Shown: positions 12,574 through 24,573, counted from the stretch's first letter. The stretch: DNA of 64,000 nt from Craterostigma plantagineum (GCA_027422505.1 JAPQWV010000050.1:248001-312000), one strand, 5' to 3'. The notes: generated from the sequence alone by a model not told the origin. Numbers and translations are program-made.

Positions 12574-12611
<38 letters not shown>
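12574..12611. repeat. (AAT)n microsatellite
   Basis: About 12 units of ATA/AAT lie inside the hAT element. The Tyr-rich minus frame over it is an artefact. Confidence 0.9.
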
Positions 12612-12613
<2 letters not shown>

Positions 12614-12749
12614 TAAAAATTCATTCAAAAATTATATATTAAGATTCAACAACATATTAAATTTCTCGAAAATAAAGATCCAACGAGCTACTGTATAAAA
12701 TAAAATATAGATTTGAACAACAAGCAACTATAAGATCATGAATCACTGT

Positions 12750-13294
12750 CCGAGTCATCTATCAATCTTGACTGCGTTGAATGGAATTGCAGCATCGTAG
12801 ATCCATCTCGCAAACTTTTGTATTGTGTAATCCCGTTGGGCCTTTCTACTAGCATCAAGTTGCTTTTGGTCCTTGGGCTTGAGAACCTCTATGTATGTGT
12901 GATATAGGCATCCATGGGACCGTGTTGCCTAGGCCTTTTACGATGAAAACTTGCCAAAAAAGACGACTCTTCTACTTGATTGCCTGTGTTCTTTTCTTCG
13001 ATTTCAATATATGCTTCTTCCTCAGCACATCATCGAAATGCGGTATCGGCTCCACAGCTTGTTTAATTTCCTTTTTCTTTTTCATATAGTGTCTCAGCTC
13101 CTCTTCCACGTGATCCGGACACCTAGCACAACTGTTGGCATTTCGAAAGCCACCATAAGGTGTTGCTTATGTCTTGTAATCCCACCTTCCGTAATTTTCT
13201 TACAAAAGTTGCATTGCACGTTGTTCTTGTTATGCGGATCAGGTAACGAACCATAATTCCGCCCCGGATCCTTTTTGCTAACATTATCTGACAT
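12750..13294 (-). pseudogene. hAT transposase N-terminal part (BED zinc finger)
   Basis: The frame starting at 13,294 has a BED-type zinc finger, CNFCKKITEGGITRHKQHL, near residue 30, which binds DNA at the element's ends in this family. After a stop at about 13,095 further minus-strand blocks read HTYIEVLKPKDQ and then KFARWIYDAAIPFNAV (about 12,760-12,830), a well-known segment just downstream of the finger in plant hAT transposases. The rest of the enzyme is missing, so it cannot be active. Confidence 0.8.
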
Positions 13295-13812
13295 CCTACC
13301 TTAACGAAAATAATAATCCAAACAACAGTAAAGTCAAAAGTAGTAATATAATAAAAAATTAATATAATAAATAGTTATATATACATTACAGAAAGTACAG
13401 TTAAATAGTATACTAACTGATCGGCGGCGAGCGGCGTCCGGCGGCGTCGAGGTCGGTGTCGGAGGCGAGCGGCGGCGGCGAGCAGCAAGATGAGATGGCG
13501 TGGATGGTGAATGCCTCTAGGGTTTTTGATTCTGACAAATAATGATTATTTAAAACCTAAACTAAAATGTTTAAAGCCCGTTAATTTCAGGCCCAGGACC
13601 AACTAGCTAGGGTTTGTCACTCTCACTCACCAAACAGTCTTCTTCTCTACGGCGCCCGCCACAGTGCCACGGCGAATCGCATGCGGCCCGCGCCAAGGCA
13701 GCGCCATTGAAGGGCCACGCCACTGCCGGAAATAGGCGCCGAGCTGGCGCCATTTGCAATGGCGTGCGCCATTTTGCTCCTTTGACAAGTATGCCATCAC
13801 TGTGAGGCGGGC

Positions 13813-14546
13813 TGTAGAAAATAAGACCCTTACTTGGGTCAATTATAACTTCTGAGCCAAAACACTTTTATCCACAATGACTGAGCCAAAAATACTTATC
13901 TGGCCCATAAGGTCAAGTACATTCCAGTTCTACATAACTGGGGTGTATTTGGCTTGAGTTGAAATATTATGGGCTAAAATAATAAGCAGATAGGAATTCT
14001 TGAGTGACGACATAATTTATTGGGGACCATTTCTTCAAATTCTAACCCCTCGTCTCTGTTAACAGAATACCCAAAAATAAGCTCAGAAAATAGATTTCTT
14101 CATCAGTTGCTCTGCCCCCAAAAATATTCATCTCCCTCGGTTGTTTCTTCTTTGACTGAATTTCTTCCTCTCTCGATACACTATCTTCATCTGTGATTGA
14201 TTCACGGCTGTTTTTCTACTAATCTGAGCTAGTTCTCATAATCATTTTTCCTTCTTCTTCAAGCGCGAAGTCGACATTCTGTCGCCTCCGTGTAAATAGT
14301 CCCCGTTTTCGTCCGAAATCCTAGCTGCGACATTTCAGATGCTGTGGACGCTTGATTACCTCGCAGATAAGTTTTCTTGTGAATTTATGTAATGCTGAAG
14401 TTTTCTTGTGATTCTGTGATAATAATATAAGTGTTCGAGAGTTTTACTGATCTTGCATCTGTGTTTTCATATTTTAACATGTATTATTCTTAACTAGCCC
14501 ATTAAGTGAAGATAATGATATTCTTAGTAACTATATGATATATTAG
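13813..14546 (+). repeat. Probable 3' LTR of the 8.8-12.4 kb Copia element
   Basis: A purine tract (GAGGCGG) is followed by TGTAGAAAATAAGACCC, as expected for the start of an LTR after the polypurine tract. The 3' boundary is not certain, because the fold-back MULE at 14,556 begins close to where the LTR would end and no second LTR is present for comparison. Confidence 0.5.
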
Positions 14547-14555
14547 TTTTTGATA

Positions 14556-16038
14556 GGGATAAAACCTAAAATGGTCCCCAATGTTTACCCTGTGAACCAA
14601 TTTAGTCTCCGATGTTTCGCGTGGACCAATTTAGTCCCCGATGTAATCGAAAATGAACCAAATTGGTCCATCCGTCAATCCGACCGTCAATTTAGACGGC
14701 GACGGTATTTGCTACGGCATTAGCGACGGAATATCTGTCGCTAAATGAAAAGTGAAAAAAATAATAAATTAATATTAAAAATAAGGAAAAAAACCAAAAA
14801 AAAAAAGAAAAATTTCAAAAAATAGAGTAAACAATTTAAAAAGAGAGAATATTACAAATAAATTAAATAAAAAATAAATAATAATAAAATAATAAAAGTA
14901 AAATAAAAAAATTAAAATTAAAATAAAAAATGATAAAATAAACATTAAAAATGAGGAAAGCATCCAATAAAAGGGAAAAAATTCAAAAAATAGAGCACAA
15001 TTTCAAAAAAAGTGAATATTACTAATAAATTAAAAAAATTAATTAATAATACAAATAAAAAATAATAAAAGTAAAATGAAAAACTAATTAAAATAGAAAA
15101 TGAAATTAAACATTAAAAATGAGGGGAAAATATAGCTGTTTGGATTTTTCCTTTTTTTTTCCTTCATTTTTAATGTTTAATTTATCATTTTTTTAATATT
15201 AGTTGTTTATTTCACTTTATTGTTTTTTATATTTTATTATTCTTTATTTTTATAAATTTATTATTCTCTTTTTTGTTTTGAATTTTTACTCTATTTTTTA
15301 AAATTTTTTTCCCTTTTTGGATTTTCCCTCATTTTTAATGTTTAATTTATCATTTTTATTTTAATTTTAGTTTTTTATTTTACTTTTATTATTTTTTATT
15401 TTTTATTATTATTTAGTTTTTTATTTAATTTATTAGTAATATTCACTTTTTTTAATTGTTTATCTATTTTTTGAATTATTTTTCCTTTTTGGATTTTTTT
15501 CCTTATTTATACTATTTAATTTATTATATTTTTCACTCTTTCATTTAGCGACGGAATAATTTTTTTTTCCTTATTTATACTCCCTCCGTCCAGCTAATTT
15601 TATCACACTTTTCCATTTCGGGCGTCCCAATGATTTTATCACCTTTCCTTACTTAGCAAAAAACTATCACAAACAATCAATATAATAATATTAAAACTTA
15701 AAAGATGTGCCAAAATATACACTTTTTACCTTTCCATTATACTATATTATTATAATAATATCACCTTAATTTGCGTGAACAGCAACATATGTAATAAAGT
15801 TGCTGGGACAGAGGGAGTAATATTTAATTTATTATTCTTTTCACTCTTTCATTTAGCGACGGATATTTCGTCGCTAATGCCGTCGCAAATATCATCGCCG
15901 TCTAAATTGACGGTCGGACTGACGGAGGGACTAATTTGATTCATTTTCGATAACATCGGGGACTAAATTGGTCGCGAAACATCGGGGACTAAATTGATTC
16001 ACATGGTTAACATCAGGGACCATTTTAGGTTTTATCCC
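14556..16038. mobile_element. Fold-back MULE-like element, complete, 1,483 bp
   Basis: The ends GGGATAAAACCTAAAATGG and CCATTTTAGGTTTTATCCC are perfect inverted repeats. They are flanked by an exact 9-bp duplication TTTTTGATA (14,547-14,555 and 16,039-16,047), the Mutator signature. Long arms contain repeated words of the type CATCGGGGACTAAATTGG and a GCGACGGAATATCTGTCGC palindrome. The interior is AT-rich and non-coding. A Stowaway MITE sits in the right arm. This copy fixes the ends of the family. Confidence 0.93.
15580..15817. mobile_element. Stowaway-type (Tc1/mariner) MITE
   Basis: The ends CTCCCTCCGTCC and GGACAGAGGGAG, flanked by TA at 15,578-15,579 and 15,818-15,819, are the hallmark of Stowaway. 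It is 238 bp, non-coding and nested inside the fold-back MULE. Confidence 0.93.
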
Positions 16039-16268
16039 TTTTTGATACAATATCAATATTTTTCTAAGTTTATTGTTCGTGACCATACGTGTAATCAACC
16101 GCAACTAGACATACATCTCTCCAAGAGAGTTAAACTAACTGGATGGTTCTAATTAATTTCTCGTTTCATAATTTCTAGTATTTTATTTATACTAGACTGA
16201 CTAATGAATACTATGGTAGTCAATAACATACACATACTTATCATATGCAGCATATAAAAGAATTATTA

Positions 16269-16966
16269 CAGTAAAACCTCTATAAATTAATAACATTGGG
16301 ACTATGAAATTTTATTAATTTAGAGAGATATTAATATATCGATAAATAATACATTATTAGTTAAAAGAGAGACTCTTTAAATTTAACAAATTTAGAATGT
16401 ATTGACGATAAATGAATTCAAATATTTTTCATTAATTATATTAATATACTCAAAACGATTTACATGTGTGAATTAATGAAAAATATCGTTTGAAAATTAG
16501 TCCAAGTACAATATTAAATGCTCACAGGATATCATTGGAGTATCGTTCAGCCAACTTTCAGAAGGGTGGAGATATTAAGCGACACAAAATGGCGACAACC
16601 CTTCACATTTTTCTGTTGCAGCTAGAAAACTCGACGTCGGAACCATTGAATGCAATTTAAAAAGTCGGAACCATTGAATGCAATTTAAAAAACTAGGGAT
16701 GAAATCCAATTAGATTAAAATTAAAGAAAATCTAGTAACAAATATAAACTTATTTAGCAAATTACATAGTTATAATTGTAATTTTTATTATTATTTAGAG
16801 TTTTAATGGGACCTAATATTTATAAAGGGATTTTCCAAAAAATTATTATATTATTATCTTATCGAATTTGATGATTTTTTACAAAGGCCCAAATCGGGCC
16901 CGGAAAATTTTATTATTTTAGAGAGATTATTAATTTGTAGAGTATTAATTTACAGAGGCTTTACTG
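16269..16966. mobile_element. Emigrant-like (pogo/Tc1-mariner) element, 698 bp
   Basis: Terminal inverted repeats begin CAGTAAAACCTCTATAAAT at the left and CAGTAAAGCCTCTGTAAAT on the reverse strand at the right, flanked by TA dinucleotides. This end sequence is that of the Emigrant MITE family. No transposase frame is present. A perfect 28-bp tandem duplication lies inside (16,636-16,691). Confidence 0.85.
16636..16691. repeat. 28-bp tandem duplication inside the Emigrant-like element
   Basis: The unit starting GTCGGAACCATTGAATGC occurs twice in a row without differences. Confidence 0.9.
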
Positions 16967-17204
16967 TACTTAGTATTTAGCATAATATGCATAGTACAAT
17001 ATATATTTGTTTACTCTACAATGATATGAAAGTACTTTATATTACGTTGGCCTCATAAATTATATCAAACATGCAACACCCAAAAAAATGCATGTAATAC
17101 GCAAATAACGATCCATGTATTATGCATTTATACTATACATTATATTTTTGGTCAAGTTGGGTGGACGAGGGACCATGTATAAAATCCTTCCCTCCTCAAA
17201 GAAT

Positions 17205-17495
17205 TTCTTCCCCGAAATTAAACTTATCGAAGTAGCCGTTAAGGATCCAGACTGGGTCCTCGTACCAAGACCTGAAGGAAGTGTCATTGAGACCAAATAG
17301 ATATTCAAGAACAAACGCAATGAAGACGGTAAAATCGCAAGGAACAAGGCCCGTTTAGTGGCCAAAGATTACAACCAAGAAGAGAGGATATAATACGAAG
17401 AAACATTTGCCCTAGTCGCCAGAATTGAAGTGAAACGTCTATTTCTCGAATACGCGGCCTGCAAAGACTTCGCCGTCCATCAAACTGCCAGACCC
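17205..17495 (+). pseudogene. Copia reverse transcriptase fragment
   Basis: One frame with two stops gives conserved N-terminal RT words: WVLVPRPEGSVIETK, FKNKRNEDGKIARNKARLVA and YEETFALVARIE. It breaks off before the catalytic YVDD region. A T-rich tract and non-coding sequence follow to 17,990. It is an isolated remnant; no LTR was seen near it. Confidence 0.85.
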
Positions 17496-17996
17496 TTTTT
17501 TTTTTCCTTTTTTGAAACTCATAATGAACTTTTGCATTTTTTTTCAGTTGCACTCGGGTTAGTTATATCGAATTCAAACTACCACATCTTACTTGTTTTT
17601 CTTCCTTTTTTTTTTCAATTCAATCACCCGCCATTTCAATATATATGGACATAGGACAGAAAAACTAGTCAGAAATAGTTAAGATCATTATTTAAATTTC
17701 TGAAGTCAAATAGAAGATCATATATCTATTATAGTTTTCATCTTTTACGTCAATGGTTGCTTTTTAGTTTATATGGCAGGAGTAGCATTTTATCATGCAC
17801 GCAGATGAACTCAATATTAAGAACGCATGGAAACCAAACCTTTTAAAGAAAGAGTAAGACAATGCGACAACCACCGCCTTCAAACGCAAGTTTGGAAAGG
17901 TATTAGATTTACAACTACATTGGGAGGATACCGCGACATGAGAGAAATTGCTGAGAGTCCCAATTGTAATGCATCTCAGATTCTTGCATAACGTTT
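17496..17996. other. Non-coding stretch
   Basis: AT-rich sequence with T-runs near 17,495 and 17,605. It probably includes the 3' untranslated region of the minus-strand gene whose stop codon is at 17,997-17,999. No other signal was seen. Confidence 0.5.
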
Positions 17997-20554
17997 TCAG
18001 TTTCTTGGCATATCATCGTACGAAATGTGATAATCAGTAACGCAACCAGGTGAATCTGCTTCCTCCGCCCCGCAACAATCATAGAATTTTGCAGCATAGG
18101 GAGGATCATTTGGTCCCAATTCATAGTACCTTCAAGTAAATACATATGTATTTATATATCATATTGTGAAATATAATAGGAATTGCCCTTGAATTCAGGG
18201 ATTTTTAAGTAAATGGCCTTTGACGTGGTCAACGTTAAAAAAGTAGCCTTCAAATGAAAAATGACTTTAATGCCCTTATGGGCGGGACCTCTGCTATATG
18301 GCACAGTCCCATGCCCAATATTAGCAGACGGGACCTCTGCTTGCATGAGCGGGACCTCTGCTATATAGCACAGGTCACATGCCCAATATGGGCGGGTCTC
18401 ATGCGCCTATGCTGCGCAGCAGTGGGCGGGACCTCTGCTATATAGCACAGGTCCATGCCCAGTATGGGCGGGTCTCCTGCGCCCATGCTGTGCAGCAATG
18501 GATGGGACATCTGCTTGCATGAGTAGGACCTCTGCTATATAGCACAGGTCTCATGTCGAGGTCTCATAACCTCGCCGGAGGTCGCCGGAAACAGCAAGAG
18601 AAAACTGCCGGTCAAACTGAAGCAAGAATGAAGTTTTGAGCTGAAGAAAGGTCGATCGCTCGGGAGCCTTTGGATCAGTCTGGGTGCCTGATCGGAAGGC
18701 TCACGTTTAAAGTCTGAGATTGAATAACATGCGTTGGATAGGGCGCGAACAAGATCAAAGGTCCAGATTAGATGCGATGTGATCATGCGGATAATAAATG
18801 TGGATCGTTGGATCGAGATCTAACGGACGTCGTTGGAGGCGGCTTTTACTTACAGAAGCGTCACACGTTTTACGCTTGAGTCACGAGCAAAGCATGTGAT
18901 ACGTGGAGCATTATGGAGCGTCAGATCAGATTAAAACGAACGGCTCAGATCGACTGAAAGTCACACGTTTAGTATGACTTCAACAGTATAAATTCTGTAA
19001 TTTTCTGGTTAACTCGTAATCTTTGAGCGATCATAACTTTGTATACAGTGAGAATCACAGTGAGGTCAAAACACGAAACTTGTAGAGGGTTGTGAGGTCT
19101 GTAAGAGTCGTGTTGGTGATTAATACAAAGGAGGCTTAGTTGATCCTTGGACGTAGCTGAAGACAGCCGAACCACGTTAAATCTCTGTTTCCTGTGTGTG
19201 AGTTTTCTGGTTTCGTTTTCGTTCGTTTAAGCTTCCGATTGTTCCTATCAGTCCACATGAGTGTCACACACATATTCTACATTGAATCACGAGTCCAACG
19301 GTGGTCATTCCTCAACATTTATATTCTCCAAATTTGGAAGTCATAAATCAAGGATCCACCGGTGTCTGTTAAGTTCCAAACTGTGATGTCATGGAGAAAA
19401 AAAGCATCTTCCTATGAGACTATAAATAACATAGCAACACAAATGAGAGGCCCTGCCTTATCATTGAACTTTGTCGTTCGACTAATTCTGCCATGGTGAA
19501 GTCAATCGCACATGGAAAGAAAATTTGAGAACAATTGATGATAATAAAAAGAAGGTGATCACACAGAACCTTATGCTAGGTAGTTGAAGAGCTATAACAT
19601 AACTACTGTGCTGTAGATTGCTTAAAATAGTTTCATTCAATCTAATTTCCTTTTTAAAGCCTTATAATGAACACCATTCTACCTACAATCAAGAACTTGC
19701 AAGTCATTCATTCAGCCCATACAGACTAAATTCGCTAGGTGAATCACTTATTTACTACTTGATGTCATCTAAATGATGGCATGACATAATATTTCCATGG
19801 CATTTTATTATTTTTGGAGGACTTAATCCATTCCAAAAAACCAAACTACCTAACTATTTTCTGTCTATCATAATTCGAACTTAATAACCGTGAAATGATC
19901 TGATGCGTTTCGTTACATTTATCTTTCTTTTTCCACGTTGAATTCCGCATACCAAGCGCACCCTTAGAGATCTAGTTTGTCTATGCAACTGTCCAGCCAG
20001 CAAAGGTTCTGAAAAAATTTACCCATTCTAATCATTAGTTTCTCGAGGGCTCCTCAAAAGATTCATCATAGGCATATCCTAAATTATTTTAACTACAGTT
20101 TCATCCTTTAAAAGTTTCCAAAGCCATCATCACCTTACATATCCTACGAAATAAAGATCGTCAATCTTGAAAAACAATTAACTCACTGATTCAGTCTGAT
20201 AAACTTCAAAATCCATATAATAGCAAGTCGAGTAATCTCTCAAGAGCCTAAGCTGGTGACACTAAAACATCCGATGAAAACTGAGAAATGGTGGGTCTGC
20301 GCAGTTCTTTCTAATTTAGCATAGCAAATTACAACAACCATATACGTACCAAACGAATAGCAATGTATGATAAAAACATATTATTACCTCTTCTGATCAT
20401 CGTGCCGTCGGCAGACGAAGAAAGAAGGATGAAATCGGCAAGAAGTCGATGTGTTCGAAGAATCCGAATAAGTCTCTTTACAGCGCCTGCAAACCCTACG
20501 CAGCTGCTGCTTGTGCGTAGCTTCATCGCCGTTTCTTATTTGGGCATTATCCAT
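17997..20554 (-). CDS. Small Cys/His-rich plant protein, two exons, 99 residues
   Basis: Exon 1 is 20,554-20,388 and exon 2 is 18,129-17,997. The GT donor and AG acceptor join in phase (AG|G gives Arg56) to a 99-residue protein ending at TGA. It has a regular metal-ligand layout: C22-x2-C25, C39-x2-H42, C48-x2-H51, C74-C75, C85 and H90. Key words are SCRFHPSFFVCRRH and KFYDCCGAE...GC....H. The C..HP...CC...GC....H spacing recalls CHORD-type zinc modules, but family membership is not established. I recall similar plant proteins without a named function. The exon join through a 2,258-bp intron, with both halves intact, argues for a real gene. The intron holds a MULE-type end with a repeat array and an LTR-like segment. 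There is no signal peptide or membrane segment. Confidence 0.75.
18178..18555. mobile_element. MULE-type end with GC-rich array, inside the intron
   Basis: The terminal word shared with 2,699-2,758 is followed by an array based on GCGGGACCTCTGCTATATAG. Starts of GGGACCTCTGC or a close variant fall at 18,284, 18,330, 18,351, 18,428, 18,504 and 18,525, with CCATGCCCAATATGGGCGGG between some of them. The opposite end was not found. Confidence 0.6.
18560..19250 (+). repeat. LTR-like segment inside the intron
   Basis: Non-coding sequence with the feel of a Copia LTR 3' portion: TATAAATTC near 18,988, then GGGTTGTGAGGTCTGTAAG, TTAATACAAAGGAGGC and GGACGTAGCTGAAGACAGCC, which resemble transcript leader words of plant Copia LTRs. 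Neither end nor a target duplication is clear, so it is a fragment at best. Confidence 0.35.
19251..20387. other. Remaining intron sequence of the Cys/His gene
   Basis: AT-rich, no conserved frame and no transposon end recognised. It ends at the GT donor of exon 1 (minus strand, 20,387-20,386). Confidence 0.5.
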
Positions 20555-21688
20555 TTCCTCTAATCAACTAGTAAGTGAGGAGGGTTATTTTCACAGCACC
20601 CCCTATTTTTATTTTATTAAACAAAAGGGACTGGATCGAAAGTTATCAAAATATCCCAATTTAAACATGTGTTTTTAGAGTAAAACAAACGAATAATTCA
20701 AATTATTTTTTCTCAGTGTGAGTAATTCATTCGAGTAAAAAAAACTCGAAAAAAATTAGTTATTCGATTTTTTAATTCGAATTTTTTTACTCGAATAAAT
20801 GCTATTTTTCTACCCGAATGCTATTCGAGTAACTCAATGCGAGCTCGAATAAAAATCGAATAAATCGATTTCTATTCGAAAACGTCGATTTCAGGCACAG
20901 AAACACGAAAATTCACTCAGAATTTGGGGTTAATATGATTAATAATCATGAACCCATCGATTAACACTCATTTCGACATGAAATTTCAGTCGAGCGGATC
21001 AAAATGATAATCAAACCTTCGATTTTTTTTTTTAAAAAGCCCAATCCGTTTTTTTTAATTAAAAACCCTAGACTCCCTTTCTTTTAATTTCACACAGTAA
21101 TCCTGTTTAACAAAATGTCTATAAGTGAGGAGGTGTGATCATATTACTTGTCGAAAAGAGACATCAATTCTTATTTTCTTCATCTAATAATTATTGAAGA
21201 TATAAATGTGCCTAAGAGGGGGTGAATTAGGCTTATAAAATTTTATACTTCTTCTTTTCACAAATCCTAAGTGTAATGACTTAGATATACCTACTGATGC
21301 TTGTGACGAGTATGCCTGATATATCATAATTACGTCGGATGTGTCTCGGGTCTGTCTCACAGCGATAAGAAAATAACTGAAAAGTAAATGCGATACAGGA
21401 TTTTTATAGAGGTTATATCACCAACTGGGGTTTACCCATCTCCTTGTGGTTTGCTCCCCAAGAGTTTAACCAATCACTATAATGCACCGTAGCTGGATAC
21501 AAAACTGATTGATTAGCCCAATACACAACCGAAACAAGTCGAACACTAGACACTACTAGGTTACCACACGCCGAGTTTCGTTCCTTGGAATCTCCTGATC
21601 CCGACAGACACAGCTCGCTACCGAAGGGCCCCGGGAACTCATCCTTCCCTTCACGTGTCGTAAACGTTGACCTTGCATCCTTGGTATT
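20555..21688. other. Intergenic stretch
   Basis: The first bases hold the promoter and leader side of the minus-strand Cys/His gene. From 20,700 to 20,890 there are many TTCGAATA/TCGAGTAA words, an A/T-rich simple pattern. Around 21,190-21,260 the words GTGCCTAAGAGGGGGTGAAT resemble retroelement internal sequence. No gene was recognised. Confidence 0.45.
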
Positions 21689-22211
21689 TAGGGCTGTCAA
21701 AACGAGACGAGCCCGTCGGGTTGGCCTTCCCCGCCATGAAAAATAGGCGGGTTGGGCCAACCAATTCCTGGCCCGTTTAAAAGCTGGTCGAAACGGGCCA
21801 GCCCGTTTGGGTTGCGGGTCGGGGCGGGTCGGGCGGGGCGGGCTGGCCTGCCAGTAATTTATTTTTTTTAAAATTATTATGTATATATATTATACCATTT
21901 TGATTAATAAATAATATTTACTAGTAATTAATTATAATTGATTTAGTTACGAAATTATATAACTATAAATGATTTATGAATTTTCGTTAATTATTCCAAC
22001 ATAATTTATTAATAAAAGTATTATTTGCTAAAAAAAATACAAAAATAAAAATTAAAAAAAAAAACGGGCTGGCCCGCCAACCCGCCGCGAGGCGGGGCGG
22101 GCTACTAGTTTAGTAGCCCGTTATGTTGGCGGGCTGCCCCCCCCCCCCCCCCCCCCGTTTAATGTCGTGTTGAGGCGGGTCAGGGCGGGCCGGCCCGTTT
22201 TGACAGCTCTA
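21689..22211. mobile_element. hAT MITE, 523 bp
   Basis: The ends TAGGGCTGTCAAAACG and CGTTTTGACAGCTCTA are inverted repeats flanked by a perfect 8-bp duplication TTGGTATT (21,681-21,688 and 22,212-22,219). Subterminal regions are packed with GGCGGG/GGCCCGCC words and the centre is AT-rich. A run of 20 C lies at 22,137-22,156. It is the same family as 26,357-26,814. Confidence 0.92.
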
Positions 22212-23558
22212 TTGGTATTGCTCACGTCCGAAGACAGAATATATGGTATGGGAGGTAGGAATATCGGGATGAATCACTCGCTCAGTGGAATCGCAAGTTA
22301 AAGCTCAGGTAGGCAGAATCGCAAGCGAAAAGCTCATGAATCTCTCAGTATCTTTCTGCTCAAGACTCTCGTAGTAGTAGGTTCGCAAATGCTATGTTTG
22401 TCGAAACTATGAAGTGTAGCTCAATATATAAACCTTTTCAATCAGCACTTCACATGGAAAATCATATCATATAATAATCACCAAATCAAGCACAGTTTCC
22501 ATGCAATTTTCGAGAGTTAACATGCCATATAAATCATGCTTTTAATAAATCATCCCAACGGTCTTAGCACATTAAAGCATGATTATTTTCCATATAAGAG
22601 CTCATTTAAGCATGAATATATTCCACATAAAGACTCAAATTCGTTCTCATGCATATTCAATCATTTCGCATATATTTACCATGTCAATACTTTCCATAAG
22701 TGATTCTTTGCTATATGTTTCTAGTGTAAAGCAATCCAAATAGCACACGAGATAGCATCGTATCAGCACGTTTTCCATGTACAGCTCATTGTATTAGATC
22801 AATATATTAACCATGTTTATCACACAAATCAGATCAGAGCATACTATATTCGATTTATCATATCATGGCAGAACTTTCCTTATTTTAGAGATCAAATCCG
22901 TTTATAACATATACCATATAATAGCACCTTATCCACAAAGTCAATCAAATCAAATCTTTCCTAAATATAATATCCAATCAGTACAAGGAAAGGTATTAAT
23001 TCAATATTGCACACTAAATTCAGTGGAAAGCATGCAAACGGTTTTCTACTCGATTTCATTCATGAATAAACAAGTATCAACGGATATATCACTTTCCATA
23101 TATAAACAGCATATTTTCCTTTTATAACTCAGTAGGATATCTCATGCATTATTTTCATATATAGCACAGAACGATATATCATATCCCATGGACTGTCTAT
23201 AACATCCGATCACCTAGGTTCACCAAATCGTCACAGAATCACATGCAAAGCAAATATTCAACACTTTAACGATTTATAGCTCATAATCAATGCATGGTTG
23301 AATATTTTCATGTTCTTAGACATTATATTGCTCACAAATCGAATTGCTTAATTTATAGACAAACGTCATTACAATTACATTGTTTATCAAAACTCTCTAA
23401 CACTCATGAACCAAAAAGGTCAACAATTATCTATTCTATTTAGTTATGCTAAGGCAAATCACATCATAGTAACTCTACTTCAATTGGTATTTCATTTACA
23501 TATTCAATTGCAATTCAACCCACAAATAATTTTTTTTTATATATCTACTTACAGTGAA
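22212..23558. other. Long AT-rich non-coding stretch
   Basis: No protein frame with recognisable similarity and no transposon end was seen. The 104-codon frame at 22,813-23,127 has composition typical of chance. Confidence 0.5.
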
Positions 23559-24573
23559 GAATTATATTAATCAAAATGGTCCCCGATGTGCACATGAACA
23601 AAATTAGTACCCGATGTTTCGCGTGGACCAATTTAGTCTCCGATATTGAACCAAATTGGTCATGCCGTTAGATGACCGTTAATTTGGATGGAAAATTGAA
23701 ACGTGTGGACATGCGATTGGTCAGACTTAAAAATAATAAATTAACATATAAAAAACGAAAAAAGGAAAAAAATTCCAAAAAAGAGGAAAATTTTCAAAGA
23801 AATGAATATACTTATAAATTGAATAAAGTAAATATAATGAGAGAATAAAAATTAAAATTAAAAATGGAAAATTAAAATCAAACAAAAATAAAGAGAGAAC
23901 TACAATTTTTAAAAAATAATAAATTAAACTTAAAATAAAAATACATTAACAAATGAATAAAAAAAGAGAGAGCAATTCGCTAACCCTGTCCTGCCAAGTT
24001 AACGAGTACACAATTGTCCCAGTTCTCGAATTTATTTAATAGAAATACTGGGTTGCATCATCGTGAACTTGAGAGAGATGTGGTCGGGGTTTCTCGTAAA
24101 CTTACAGTGACATATTTATCCTTTTTTTGTTTTCCCTTATATTTAATTTTTAATAAATAAATATATTATTATATTTATTTTACTTTTTTGTTATTTACAT
24201 TTTCATTCTAACTGTTTCTCTCTATTTTTATTTAATATTTAATTTTCTTGTTTAATTATTTTATTTTATTTATTATTTAATATTTTTTATCCTCTCATAT
24301 TTTAATTTCAATATAATTTATTATTTTTAATTTTTTATTTTATCTTGATTTTTACTTTATTTTAGTATTTTTTTTCTTTTTCTTTGGAATTTTTCCCTTT
24401 TTCTTAATGTTAACTTATAATTTTTTTAGGTCCGGCAAATTAACGTCCATCTAACGGCAGGACCAGATTGGTTCAAAAACAATAACATCGGGACTAAATT
24501 GGTCCACGCGAAACATAGGGGACTAAATTGGTCCACGCGAAACGTCGGGGACCATTTTGGGTTTACTCCCTTT
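23559..24573. mobile_element. Fold-back MULE-like element, diverged left end
   Basis: The inverted arms read CAAAATGGTCCCCGATG at the left and CGTCGGGGACCATTTTGGG at the right, with repeated GCGTGGACCAATTTAGTC words. The outermost bases of the left arm are mutated, so the target duplication cannot be read. Unlike other copies it has a non-AT-rich core at about 23,970-24,115. Confidence 0.75.

Larger units (their letters stand above)
12437..13793 (-). mobile_element. hAT element, 1,357 bp, internally deleted
   Basis: Terminal repeats CATAGTTGTC and GACAAGTATG are flanked by an 8-bp duplication with one mismatch (CCATCATT at 12,429-12,436, CCATCACT at 13,794-13,801). It contains the start of a hAT transposase gene on the minus strand and lacks the catalytic and dimerisation regions. 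Its ends match those of the 508-bp element at 8307, so the two belong to one family. It inserted between the Copia RNase H and the 3' LTR. Confidence 0.9.

Noticed and set aside
22813..23127. 104-codon frame in AT-rich sequence
   Set aside because: No recognisable motif, no splice context, composition as expected by chance.
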